Of a DNA stretch of 64,000 nt, positions 42,380-54,515 are shown piece after piece. Under the pieces are notes generated by a model, which saw only the letters and a program-made list of their open reading frames with translations, was not told where the DNA came from and did no database searches. Numbering within the stretch: position 1 is the first letter of the stretch; each line of letters starts with the position of its first letter. Where the stretch lies: assembly GCA_944474755.1 (NCBI GenBank), contig OX104125.1:49835346-49899345 (forward strand). Direction: 5' to 3'. Made by a program: the position numbers and the translations under genes. Source of the DNA: Limnoperna fortunei (Eukaryota; Mollusca; Bivalvia; Mytilida; Modiolidae).

Positions 42380-43230
42380 GGTGTGGGATTCATAGGTTTC
42401 GTTTACAAACTTTTGATACAAATCATGTGATAGTAACTACAATATAAATCTACCTACCTTAATGTATCATTATCTGTAGTTTCATACAGTGTCGTTCGTG
42501 ATATGACAACTTACAACAAAATAAAACCCACTACTTTCGTTTTCAGAAATTTTCCACCTTGCAAAATTTGGTCACGTGATCAAACGTGCAAGGGAAGTAA
42601 ATCCATAACAACACAGATAATTTCCTAAAACTATGCAGTGAATCCCGACCCCATTATCTTTTTTGAGTATAAGTCGATATTTTTCCAAACTACCATGACA
42701 ACAAAAAAAATGAAAAGTTTTGATTGGAAGAAATTGAGAATAGAATTTTCAGCAAAGAATGTGTTTATTGCACATTGGACAGAACATTTATGAGGCGATC
42801 CAGAGAAACTATTTTTTGTTCTTAGCGTGAAAATAATATTGTAAAAAATAAAACCAATAGTAGTAGAAACCTTAAAGAGTTAATAATGGAATATCATAGT
42901 TTCCCAAAACATTGACAGTAGACAATTATCTGTAGAAAGTAGGTGGAAAAACATCTTTCTCTAATGTTGACCTAATATCTCAACCGTTTGACCGGTGTGG
43001 AAAATATAGTTCTCTAATTTTGACGTAATATTTCAACAGCTTGACCGGTGTAGAAAATACAGTTCTCGTCACTAGTGAATTTCTTGTTCTCAGCAGTTGA
43101 TTGGTTTTAAAATAATAACGTCACAATAAGAACTTATGACGTCATAAACCTGTCTTGTTTGTTTATATGTGTGATTTATATGCCCTCAATGGGCCCCTTT
43201 AATTGGGCTTAATAAAGAATTTGAATTTGA
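42380..43230. other. Spacer with a small tandem repeat and LINE-type tail
   Basis: A two-copy direct repeat of about 55 bp spans 42957-43066 (ttgaccggtgt...gaaaata). At 43170-43235 the sequence aataaagaatttgaatttg with (TTTGAA)n repeats looks like the 3' end of a non-LTR retrotransposon on the plus strand. Confidence 0.5.
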
Positions 43231-43369
43231 ATTTGAATAAACAAAACACCTTCCAATACCGCGTATTTAAGTCATGAACGTAAAATTGAGGTTGGAAGAA
43301 TTTGTACTTCATTTCGCAAATTTACTACATTTTAAAATTAGAAAAACAGAATCTTACATTTGTACACTT

Positions 43370-43485
43370 GGATTATCGGATTTCTCCAATCTCGATGGTT
43401 AACTTATGGAAATATATGTCCTCGTCAAGGCTTGGACTTAAAATTCCACAATTTAACTATCTCTATTGGAGAAATCCGATAATCC
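43370..43485. repeat. 21-bp perfect inverted repeat
   Basis: ggattatcggatttctccaa at 43370 is exactly inverted at 43465-43485 with a 74-base spacer. It abuts the LINE fragment and may mark a small MITE. Confidence 0.75.
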
Positions 43486-43538
43486 ACTCGTACCCATGTA
43501 AGATCCTATATATATCGGTCTCTCCTACTTTACTGCTA

Positions 43539-43965
43539 TCTTATTTTTAGATTTCAAAAAAGCTTTTGATACTGTTAATTATAATATTCTATTATCAAAA
43601 CTAAGTTTTTATAAGTGTGATGACCACTCAATAAAATGTTTTTTTCATCTTATTTGACAGATCGAATACAATAAGTTGGTCTTGGCACAGTAACATCAGA
43701 GATAAAAATATAAACTTGGGGGTTCCACAAGGATCAATACTTGGTCCTTTACTATTTCTCATCTAAATCAATGATCTACCCTTTTCTCTGGAATATTCTG
43801 AATCAGACTTGTATGCTGATGACACAACTTTACATCTCTCATCTAAGGATAATTCCTAATTTAAACATGTATCTTAACAAAGACTTTAATAATGTTATTG
43901 AATGGAGTAAAATAATGATATGGTTATAAATAACAAGAAGTCCAAAAGCAATAGACTTTCTGTCT
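43539..43965 (+). pseudogene. Jockey/CR1-type LINE reverse transcriptase fragment
   Basis: Broken frames encode classic non-LTR RT motifs in order: FLDFKKAFDTVN (domain A), a region with YLTDR, GVPQGSILGPLLF (domain B), INDLPFSLEYSESD, the catalytic YADDTTLHLS (domain C) and VIEWSK. Frameshifts and an internal stop (after LGPLLFLI) show it is dead. No endonuclease domain is present, so it is a 5'-truncated piece. A SINE copy follows directly at 44021. Confidence 0.88.
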
Positions 43966-44020
43966 TGATATAACGTCAAGAATTGATAATAACAGCACCA
44001 TAATTTTTGGTAGTATGAGT

Positions 44021-44279
44021 ACCCTATTGGTTTTGTTTGGAAATCGTTTAATGCCACTTTCAGCAATTTTTCAGCTATATTATGGCGTCCAGATTTTATT
44101 GGGAAGGAAGCCGGAGTACCCGGACCTTCGGTAGGAAAACTGGCAATCATTGTTAAAAAAAAGATTGTAGTCGAGTACACCCTGCCTGCAGTGAGAATCG
44201 AACATACAATTGCAGTGTTGACAGACCACGTGATCAATAGCAGACGAACTGCCTTAACCACTCGGCCATCGAGTCCACT
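44021..44279 (-). mobile_element. SINE family 1, near full-length
   Basis: Complete module order with a deletion in the ggagtaccc/ggacc region and an A insertion (ttgttaaaaaaaagattgtag). A 7-bp TATGAGT lies on both sides (44014-44020, 44280-44286) and is a plausible target duplication. Confidence 0.85.
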
Positions 44280-44286
44280 TATGAGT

Positions 44287-45211
44287 GTGCAAATCATCAT
44301 CTTCCATTGATTTATGATAACATCTTCCGCAGCCATAATTTCAGATGACAATCGGACTATTTATTTTTGCCAAAGGTAAACAACATTTAGTCGACATGCT
44401 CATTAACAAAGTTATGCATCGCTTATTACGACAAGCCAAAGATCAATGTTAGGGTAAATGATAAATTATAACTGATCAGATGATTAAATTTACATTCTCA
44501 CGTAACTTATTAGCCGTAGAAGAAATGGACAGAAATTATACAGTAAAGTAACTTAAAATCCGCGTAGTGTTAGTCTCCAAAATATATGAATAGGTACCTT
44601 TTTCATTGAAAAATGTATCATTGGGTAGTTGTAATTATCAAAATATATCCATGCCTCAATCCTCATCTTAAGCATGTTAAGCCCACCGGGGGGGTGTGGG
44701 GGGGGGGGGGTAACTTGGTATATATAGGGTAATAAGGATGTGCGGCCCGAATGTGTCACATTTTTACCTCTACAAAATATATGAATAGGTAGTTTTTTAT
44801 TGAAAAATATATAATTTGGTAGTTGTAAATTATCTAAATATATCCATGCCTCAAGTCTCATCTTAAGCACGTTAAGCCTATGAAAACAACAGTGATTTTA
44901 CAAATAAGAGTGTTCCATTAACATCACTTGATCATTTTGGTAGTGACTGTACCATTTTGTCAATGGGGATGTGCAGTAATAAAATATATATTAAAATATA
45001 TGTTTAAAAATTCAATATATGATGAGGACCTGTTTTATAACGTCCGAAAATATATGAATAGGGTGGGTTTACGAATCTCCGTCCGCAGACCGACCGGTAC
45101 CTAAAAGTATCCTTAGTCCCCCCTTTTCGTATTTAGATGCAGATGTAAAACGTGTAATGATTACACACTCATTTATGTGTGAATTATATTAACCCACCCT
45201 CCCATTTTGTT
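44287..45211. other. Spacer with a two-copy repeat
   Basis: 44573-44690 and 44767-44880 are direct copies about 195 bases apart (aaaatatatgaataggta, atatatccatgcctcaa, tcatcttaagca). A poly-G run lies at 44690-44710. A third short match is at 45048. Confidence 0.65.
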
Positions 45212-45225
45212 CAATTTTGATCTTG

Positions 45226-45722
45226 GCCCCGTGCGGGATCCGGGTGGCTAAAGGAATAGACCGCAGTCGCGCTAGCTTGTCGTAAAAGGCGACTAAATAG
45301 CGTCCAGTACCCTGACCGTCGTGTCAGGTCGGTTTGCCTAAAGACCAACTGGGATGTGTGCCCCAGTTGGTTGAATGGGGTACCCCTGGCAAGCTGGGAA
45401 AACCTGACCGCAAACCATATTAGTGAACCGTGTTGGGAAAAATGCCACGTTCCTCGCACGTTAAAGAACGCTGCTGTAGTATTCCCTATGAGTAGGGATT
45501 TCGATCCCGCTACAGGAGGCTGAATTGCCCGACCCTATCCATCCTCCCATTTGCCAGTGGCAATCTAAAATCCGTTGCCCCTATTTTTCCTTGTGTCCCA
45601 TCCCATTTTCATTCATCATCATTTCATGTTCATTTTATCATCCATTTCATGTTCATCGCCTGAATATAGCTGAAATATTGCTGCTCGGGCGTTAAACACC
45701 ATTAATCAATCAACCAATCAAT
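45226..45722 (+). mobile_element. SINE family 2, 497 bp with (ATCA)n tail
   Basis: Flanked by a perfect 14-bp duplication CAATTTTGATCTTG (45212-45225, 45723-45736). The GC-rich 5' part has a possible B-box-like site gggatttcgatcccgc at 45495-45511. The 3' end has the core gaatatagctgaaatattgc followed by gggcgttaaacacc, shared with family 1, then an ATCA-rich tail. The minus-strand 82-codon frame at 45459-45211 is an artefact of this element. Confidence 0.88.
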
Positions 45723-45736
45723 CAATTTTGATCTTG

Positions 45737-46820
45737 CGACTAAATGATTTATATATGGCGGACATGTGTGTCAAAAAATGTTATTTATTTATTTACAAGT
45801 CTTATATTTAAATGTCATTTATACGAATTGATATATTTATGTACATTGTCTTATATTTATAGATATTTTTTACTCACATCAATAATCTACTTTTGTGTTT
45901 TGTTTATATTTATTCCCCTGATATTATTTGGAACACTTTAAACCGTTTATCACTGTGAAAGAACAATAGTTAAACCATAGCATGCATTAAATGAAGAACT
46001 ACAGTATATATTTATGAACTTAACATACAATAACGGAACTACGTCCATAGTCGTAGCACCCATAAAAATAATGGTGCAGTCGGTTAAAATAGTGGCACGG
46101 TCGGTAAAAGGTCGACAACCCGTTTACCGTGAATGTTTAAATATTGATAGGGTTTTCCATAAGCTGTTATTTGTCACTAACCAAATTCCACCAGAGATCG
46201 TAGAGGTAGCTGTTTTATATTGAATGTTATCTTTAAAAATTGATTTATGTTGAACGTTTCACAGTTTAAAGATTTAATGAAATTCTATCATTTTTTATTT
46301 CAATTTAAAAAAAACTGGTACGGTTTTCCGTATACCAGCAATTTAAAGTGGTACAGTCGGAGCCGTACAAGATGTACCGCTTGCTACGCCTATGACGTCA
46401 CATAATAACGGTACAACATAATGTAATGCTCGAGCAACAGCAGTAAAATAAACTGCAGCGTAAAATGATGTAACTACAGCATATAACAACGAACCACGAC
46501 ATATACATTTGTAATGACGACAAAAAAGCTCACTAGAGCTAATGTTATTGATAATCGACTATAAATGAATGAAGGAACCACAGTATATAAGAGCATGAAG
46601 AGATTGAGAATTGACACATAAATTCTAACTTTATGGACGTCGGACTGTTTTTGAACTTCCCAACATAATTAACACTATCTGTTTAAATAACAATTATGTT
46701 AAACAAAAATAAAATTGGTGAGACATTATAACGAGGTCAGAATATTTTGCAAAAAATTGTTGTTTTATGCATTTGGAATAAGTATTTTCTCACCGAAAGT
46801 TATTGATATTCATATACTGC
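45737..46820. other. AT-rich spacer, nothing recognised
   Basis: Short repeated words (ggtacagtcgg, ggcacggtcgg) near 46075-46110 and 46315-46360 suggest a decayed repeat. No coding signal. Confidence 0.4.
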
Positions 46821-46829
46821 TCGTGAGAG

Positions 46830-47810
46830 TCATATACATGTAAATCACATCTATCTGACCCCTTTAAGGGAGGTACAATACACATGTAAATCACATCTAT
46901 CTGACCCCTTTAAGAGAGGTACAATACACATGTAAATCACATCTATCTAAGGGAGGTAACATACACATGTAAATCACATCTATCTGACCCCTTTAAGGGA
47001 GGTAACATACACATGTAAATCACATCTTTCTGACCCCTTTAAGGGAGGTAACATACACATGTAAATCACATCTATCTGACCCCTTTAAGGGAGGTACAAT
47101 ACACATGTAAATCACATCTATCTGACCCCTTTAAGGGAGGTAACATACACATGTAAATCACATCTATCTGACCCCTTTTAAGGGAGGTACAATACACATG
47201 TAAATCACATCTATCTGACCCCTTTAAGGGAGGTAACATACACATGTAAATCACATCTGACCCCTTTAAGGGAGGTACAATACACATGTAAATCACATCT
47301 ATCTGACCCGTTTAAGGGAGGTGACATACACATGTAAATCACATCTGACCCCTTTAAGGGAGGTACAATACACATGTAAATCACATCTGACCCCTTTAAG
47401 GGAGGTACAATACACATGTAAATCACATCTATCTGACCTCTTTAAGGGAGGTACAATACACATGTAAATCACATCTATCTGACCCTTTTAAGGGAGGTAA
47501 CATACACATGTAAATCACATCTGACCCCTTTAAGGGAGGTAACATACACATGTAAAATCATAGCTATCTGACCCCTTTAAGGGAGGTGCAATACACATGT
47601 AAATCACATCTATCTGACCCCTTTAAGGGAGGTACAATACACATGTAAATCACATCTATCTGACCCCTTTAAGGGAGGTACAATACACATGTAAATCACA
47701 TCTATCTGACCCCTTTAATGGAGGTAACATATACATGTAAATCACATCTATCTAAGGAAGGTAACATATACATGCAAATCACATCTATCTAAGGGAGGTA
47801 ACATAATGTT
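46830..47810. repeat. 46-bp minisatellite, about 22 copies
   Basis: The unit begins acacatgtaaatcacatcta and continues with tctgacccctttaagggagg. Some units are 38 bp because ctatctga-type bases are missing, and a few lack the ccccttt part. Units contain palindromic words (acatgt; cctttaagg-like). On the minus strand it gives open frames such as 47072-47426 that only repeat the unit. Confidence 0.92.
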
Positions 47811-48480
47811 AAAATACTAAAATAGCAAAATTTAAGGAAACCGATAATGATATAAAACAAATGTGGTACATGTATATACCAAGACTACAGGTTATATGGA
47901 AAAAGAGTGTGCAAGAGCTGGAATGGTGGGTGGTTGGGGGTACGGAAGGCAAGAAAAACAACATCGTACAAATATTGTATTAAAGTCGTCTTTAATAAGT
48001 TTTACTATAGATACTATTATAGAACTTACACACTACAGTAATGGAAGAGGGAAGTCTGGCATGCCATAAACCTGGTTTTAACATCAATTCTTTTTAAATG
48101 TCTGTACCATTGCTGCAGTTGCTATATTTTTGGTTGTTGGTTCTCGACTTTGATTTCTGGATTGTCATTTTTGAAAGTTGACTTGGTGTTACGGTATTTT
48201 GTTTATTGCTTTCACTCAATCTTTTCATATCAAATTTTAAAGAAATATTCGAATGGAAAAGTAGCTTCACATTCGTTTTTAATAATAAGAATGCAGTTCC
48301 ACATTGTAGACTTAGGACTAACGATCGCAATCATTCAAATAAAAATAATGGCTAAAATGATATAGAAAAAAATAATTGTGTTTCCACTATGTTATACAAA
48401 CGAATTAGAGATGCAATCCTTTTTATTCTGTATGGAATTTACTGTACACATAAAGATACATAAATACATTTGGTTAATTT
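47811..48480. other. Spacer, nothing recognised
   Basis: AT-rich; frames of 68-78 codons on either strand show no recognisable protein features. Confidence 0.4.
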
Positions 48481-48489
48481 CTGATTAGT

Positions 48490-48620
48490 CGCCTGGTACC
48501 CTTATCTTACCTTCCAACGATATGTACATTGATGTAGTATTCCTCGCCTGGTACCCTTATCTTACTTTCCAACGATATTTAGTATTCCTCGCCTGGTTCT
48601 CTTATCTTACTTTCCAACCA
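48490..48620. repeat. Short tandem repeat, 3 copies of about 45-53 bp
   Basis: cgcctggtacccttatctta recurs at 48490, 48545 and (variant) 48588, each followed by actttccaacgatat. Confidence 0.8.
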
Positions 48621-48755
48621 TATTAATCTCTTTCATTCCAGACAACCACCATCGTATGACCGAACTGTTGTTAAGCTCCATAGTGTGTTGCCGAGACTGT
48701 GAACGGCTATTTTGTTGTATACTTTTCGCTTTCATTTTAAACTACTGTACCAAAT

Positions 48756-48886
48756 AGTAAACAGGAAAACCGCAATCTTTGTCTATTAAAGATGTAGTCG
48801 AGTACACCCTACCCCTAGTACGACTTAAACTTTCAACCTCAGTCTATAAACTCTGTGATCAATAGTTTATCACAAACTGCATTAAC
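48756..48886 (-). mobile_element. SINE family 1 remnant
   Basis: Diverged match across the middle and head (aggaaaaccgcaatctttg, gtagtcgagtacacccta, ctgtgatcaatagtttatc). Confidence 0.65.
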
Positions 48887-49149
48887 AAGAAATGATATGG
48901 GTTACACCCATATCCAGAGATGTTCGATTTATATGTTATAGGTGTATCCGATTTGGTTTTAATAGTTTTGTTTCAACTTGTTTTATTTAAAATTTCATCA
49001 TATGCTGTAAAAGGTTACAAATATAGACGATTGTGCAAGGCAAGAAATAATCATCTTGATTATAATATCTCAACTTTGAGATGAGTATTGTAATCAAAAA
49101 AGCAATGTGTATGAAAGACAAATGTTTACCGTACAATTACAATACATTG

Positions 49150-50200
49150 ACCTTTTCGAAATCACATAATCACGTGGTTCTGTGGGAAAAAAAAAGGGGG
49201 TGGTAAGATCCACAGTTATCGCGTACTTCCGTCGGGCATCCTCGGAAGGTCAAAGAAAAATACCGACAAGTTACAATTTCAATTGATTTAATTTTACAGT
49301 AATTAAAATTGTTTTTCAAAAAATTTGCAATTAAAATGTATTCAAACGTCAAACTAACGTTCATTTGCATAAACATTGCTAAGAACTTAATAATATTTTC
49401 AGACTGTAAAATAAAAAAAAAAATATAAAGAAGAGTCTTATTTTTGCCTGAGACATGTAGTTATATGCCTCTGTTTTTGCAAAACAATTTATGAGATTAT
49501 TAACTTCTAGAATTATTTTCAACTATTACAACTGTTGATGACCTTTATTGGAATGTAACTGAATTGTTTTTCTATTGTATTTTTATATACATTTTTCAAA
49601 ATTTCATTTAGCTTTTAGTTTTTCTATTGTATTATTATTTTTCAAAATTTCATATAGCTTTTTTTAATTTCTGTTTGTTTAAAGGACTTCATATACGATC
49701 TTAGAGGTAGGTTTTTTAATATAATTCTATAAGTATCTAAATATAACCGCTTCTTTAAAATAGTTCTACATAAAAAAAATTTTAAATCTTGAATTAAATA
49801 AAAATGCAAACCTTTTGTGTTTTTTTTTTCTTATTATAAAGAAATTTATTTTCCCTACCAATGTCTATGACATTTTTCACTCATTCAGAAAATCAAATTT
49901 CTTTAAATAACATGTCTGTTTTAAAATCTTATTTTCGTATAAAAATCATAATCTAAATTAGCATTTTCGTGGCTAATTATGTGAGTCTAAATGGTCTTCC
50001 ATTTATACCTTTCATTAAAGTTCAGTGTCATAAATAAGCAATTAGCAAATAAACAAGGCACATCTAATTTACAATTTACAATTACATCACAGAAATATCT
50101 CTTACCCCTCACCCCCACCATGCACACACACACACACACGCCTCGTTCTCGGCCAATCTCGTGCGAGAGAGTTTCGGATTTCGAAATCGTAAATAATCAA
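49150..50200 (+). repeat. Left arm of an old inverted duplication
   Basis: Colinear, in reverse orientation, with 62350-61930 and then 58410-58165. Matching landmarks include cacgtg...ctgtggg, accgacaa.ttacaatt, aagaacttaat.attttca, aaatttca.tagctttttt, ataaaaatcataatct, aaacaaggcaca and atatctctta. The RT-element nest is absent from this arm, so it shows the pre-insertion state. Confidence 0.8.
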
Positions 50201-51140
50201 AACCCAGGGAAATTAAATTTAATGTTCAAGATTGATGAATTTCTACATAAAGGTTTCATTTTCTACCCTAATTATGAAATAATCCAGAAATAATACTGAA
50301 AATTATCGATCATGCATTACGTAATACTACAAAATTTTAAAATGCATTATTTTTATCAAATCATCTTATGAATTCCCATAAAAACAAATACATTCATATT
50401 CTATTATGTGAAGATTAAAAACTGCATAAAAACTACAAGGCTTAAGTACCCTAGAAATTATGACATAACAAAAGAAATAAAATTGAAAATTATCGATAAA
50501 GTCAAATTTATAATCATCTACAGTTTTATGTAAAGATACGAATGCAAAAAAGATATGAAGCTTGCTCTATCAAGCATGAAATTATCCAAACAAAAAAATA
50601 TAATGATAAAATTGAACTGAACAAGTCTTTCTAACATATACATTACGTAATATAACGTAATAAAATCTAAAAATGACTTTTTATTATCAAATTATCTAAC
50701 TAATTAATAAAAGAAACACCGATATATACAATTTATTTTGTAAAGATAAGAATGCATTAAAAAAAATACTAAGCATACCCTATAAATCGTGAAATAATCC
50801 AAGAAATAAAATTGAATCGATGATCCTATCTAGCGAGGTCAAAAGCGCATTAATATACAATTTTGTTCATCTTTACTACTCCTTATTAGATTAGGACAGA
50901 AGAATGTATTTTAAAGTTAGGAGGATTTAACAAATACGAAAAACTGTAATTGAAATATTTTCTTTAGCATTAAATTAGCCATTTTATCACTTACAACATG
51001 AACTATATTGTAGAGTATGGTTTTTACCTTTTTGCTCAATTTACCCGAAAACAATTATATATCATTAAGAGATAATAAGAAGAGATCGAACATATGAAAA
51101 CACAAACACCGAAGCCATGTGACGTTATCCGTATATCGGT
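50201..51140. other. AT-rich spacer, weak internal repetition
   Basis: Phrases such as aaagaaataaaattgaa and tacgtaatac recur at roughly 300-base intervals (50300, 50470, 50645, 50800), hinting at a very old tandem repeat. Confidence 0.4.
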
Positions 51141-51149
51141 TGAGTTTGA

Positions 51150-51545
51150 TTGATTTGAATGCATGGTATTTTAGCCAGTGTCAGCAATTTTTCAGCTATA
51201 TCATTCAAACAAAGACAACATTACGATTTTAAAACGAGTTTACATTTGGTACCTAATTTATAATTTTACTTTGATGACATTTTCAGCACACATAGAAAAC
51301 ACTTTTATATTCTTGATGGAAATAAATGTTAAATGTTTAATGGCGCGATAATATTGTTAGCTGAATTTTATGCTTTAACTATATTTTCATTTTTTAACGC
51401 CCAATTGAATAAAACGTGACAAAAGTAAATAATTCTGTTTTATGTTTGGTTTATTTTTTAAATGATGTTAAGAGCCACTTTTTAGCATTTTTGCAGCTAT
51501 ATCTAGTTTTTATGGGAACAGGAAGTCGGATGCCGGGATAAAAAT
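51150..51545 (-). mobile_element. Two SINE family 1 core remnants
   Basis: 51150-51207 keeps tcagcaatttttcagctatatc; 51444-51540 keeps a degraded core (gatgttaagagccac, gcagctatatc, agtttttatgggaacagg). Heads absent. Confidence 0.55.
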
Positions 51546-51552
51546 GTAGCAG

Positions 51553-54515
51553 ACAAAATGCTGAAAGTGACATAAACCTCCAATCAGTCTGCCTTATTAC
51601 ATACAACACATAACTAACAATAAAGTGGCATAAACCTCCAATCAGTCAGACTTATTACATACAACACATAACTAACAATAAAGTGACATAAACCTCCAAT
51701 CAGTCAGACTTATTACATACAACACATAACTAACAATAAAGTGGCATAAACCTCCAATCAGTCAGACTTATTACATACAACACATAACTAACAATAAAGT
51801 GACATAAACCTCCAATCAGTCAGACTTATTACATACAACACATAACTAACAATAAAGTGGCATAAACCTCCAATCAGTCTGACTTATTACATACAACACA
51901 TAACTAACAATAAAGTGGCATAAACCTCCAATCAGTAAGACTTATTACATACAACACATAACTAACAATAAAGTGACATAAATCTCAAATCAGTCTGACT
52001 AATTACATACAACACACAACTAACAATAAAGTTACATAAACCTCCAATCAGTCTGACTTATTACATACAACACATAACTAACAATAAAGTGTCATAAACC
52101 TCCAATCATTCTGACTTATTACATACAACACATAACTAACAATAAAGTGTCATTAACCTCCAATCAGTCTGACTTATTACATACAACACATAACTAACAA
52201 TAAAGTGGCATAAACCTTCAATCAGTCAGACTAATAACATACAACACATAACTAACAATAAAGTGACATAAACCTCCAATCAGTCTGACTTATTACATAC
52301 AACACATAACTAACAATAAAGTGTCATAAACCTCCAATCAGTCTGACTTATTACATACAACACATAACTAACAATAAAGTGACATAAACCTCCAATCATT
52401 CTGACTTATTACATACAACACATAACTAACAATAAAGTGTCATAAACATCCAATCAGTCTGACTTATTACATACAACACATAACTAACAATAAAGTGGCA
52501 TAAACCTTCAATCAGTCAGACTAATAACATACAACACATAACTAACAATAAAGTGACATAAACCTCCAATCAGTCTGACTTATTACATACAACACATAAC
52601 TAACAATAAAGTGTCATAAACCTCCAATCAGTCTGACTTATTACATACAACACATAACTAACAATAAAGTGACATAAACCTCCAATCATTCTGACTTATT
52701 ACATACAACACATAACTAACAATAAAGTGTCATAAACATCCAATCAGTCTGACTTATTACATACAACACATAACTAACAATAAAGTGACATAAACCTCCA
52801 ATCAGTCTGACTTATTACATACAAGACATAACTAACAATAAAGTGACATAAACCTCCAATCATTCTGACTTATTACATACAACACATAACTAACAATAAA
52901 GTGACATAAACCTCCAATCAGTCTGACTTATTACATACAACACATAACTAACAATAATGTGACATAAACCTCCAATCAGTCAGACTTATTACATACAACA
53001 CATAACTAACAATAATGTGACATAAACCTCCAATCAGTCAGACTTATTACATACAACACATAACTAACAATAAAGTGACATAAACCTCCAATCAGTCAGA
53101 CTTATTACATACAACACATAACTAACAATAAAGTGGCATAAACCTCCAATCAGTCAGACTTATTACATACAACACATAACTAACAATAAATTGACATAAA
53201 CCTCCAATCAGTCAGACTTATTACATACAACACATAACTAACAATAAAGTGGCATAAACCTCCAATCAGTCTGACTTATTACATACAACACATAACTAAC
53301 AATAAAGTGTCATAAACCTCCAATCAGTCAGACTTATTACATACAACACATAACTAACAATAAAGTGTCATAAACCCCCAATCAGTCTGACTTATTACAT
53401 ACAACACATAGCTAACAATAAAGTGACATAAACCTCCAATCAGTCTAACTTATTACATACAACAAATAACTAAAAATAAAGTGTCATAAACCTCCAATCA
53501 GTCAGACTTATTACATACAACACATAACTAACAATAAAGTGGCATAAACCTCCAATCAGTCTGACTTATTACATACAACACATAACTAACATTAAAGTGG
53601 CATAAACCTCCAATCAGTCTGACTTATTACATACAACACATAACTAAAAATAAAGTGTCATAAACCTCCAATCAGTCTGACCTATTGCCTACAACACATA
53701 ACTAACAATAAAGTTACATAAACCTCCAATCAGTCTGATTTATTACATACAACACATAACTAACAATAAAGTGGCATAAACCTCCAATCAGTCTGACTTA
53801 TTACATACAACACATAACTAACAATAAAGTGACATAAACCTCCAATCAGTCAGACTTATTACATACAACACATAACTAACAATAAAGTGGCATAAACCTC
53901 CAATCAGTCTGACCTATTACATACAACACATAACTAACAATAAAGTTACATAAACCTCCAATCAGTCTGACTTATTACATACAACACATAACTAACAATA
54001 AAGTGGCATAAACCTCCAATCAGTCTAACTTATTACATACAACACATAACTAACAATAAAGTGGCATAAACCTTCAATCAGTCAGACTAATAACATACAA
54101 CACATAACTAACAATAAAGTGGCATAAACCTTCAATCAGTCAGACTTGTTACATACAACACATAACTAACAATAAAGTGGCATAAACCTTCAATCAGTCA
54201 GACTAATAACATACAACACATAACTAACAATAAAGTGGCATAAACCTTCAATCAGTCAGACTTGTTACATACAACACATAACTAACAATAAAGTGGCATA
54301 AACCTTCAATCAGTCAGACTAATAACATACAACACATAACTAACAATAAAGTGGCATAAACCTTCAATCAGTCAGACTAATAACATACAACACATAACCA
54401 ACAATAAAGTGGCATAAACCTTCAATCAGTCAGACTTATTACATACAACACATAACTAACAATAAAGTGGCATAAACCTCCAATCAGTCTGACTTATTAC
54501 ATACAACACATTATA
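51553..54515. repeat. 58-bp minisatellite, about 51 copies
   Basis: Uniform 58-bp units beginning aaagtgacataaacctccaa and including gacttattacatacaacac and ataactaacaat. Variants (gtgaca/gtggca/gtgtca; ctgac/cagac; ctccaa/cttcaa) are arranged in blocks, e.g. the cttcaa+gactaataac type alternates at 54063-54420, which indicates higher-order duplications. No gap or insertion interrupts it. Confidence 0.95.

Noticed and set aside
43839..44351. 170-codon minus frame
   Set aside because: Made of antisense LINE fragment plus a SINE; similar peptides recur at each SINE copy (e.g. 18850-19041, 56201-56452).
45211..45459. 82-codon minus frame
   Set aside because: Lies inside SINE family 2.
47072..47426. 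Minus-strand frames of 71-74 codons with repeated DLHVYCTSLKG-like peptide
   Set aside because: They merely translate the 46-bp minisatellite; unit length changes between 38 and 46 bp break the frame repeatedly.
51553..54515. CRISPR-like regular array
   Set aside because: Whole 58-bp units repeat with no unique spacers, in an animal genome; it is a minisatellite.
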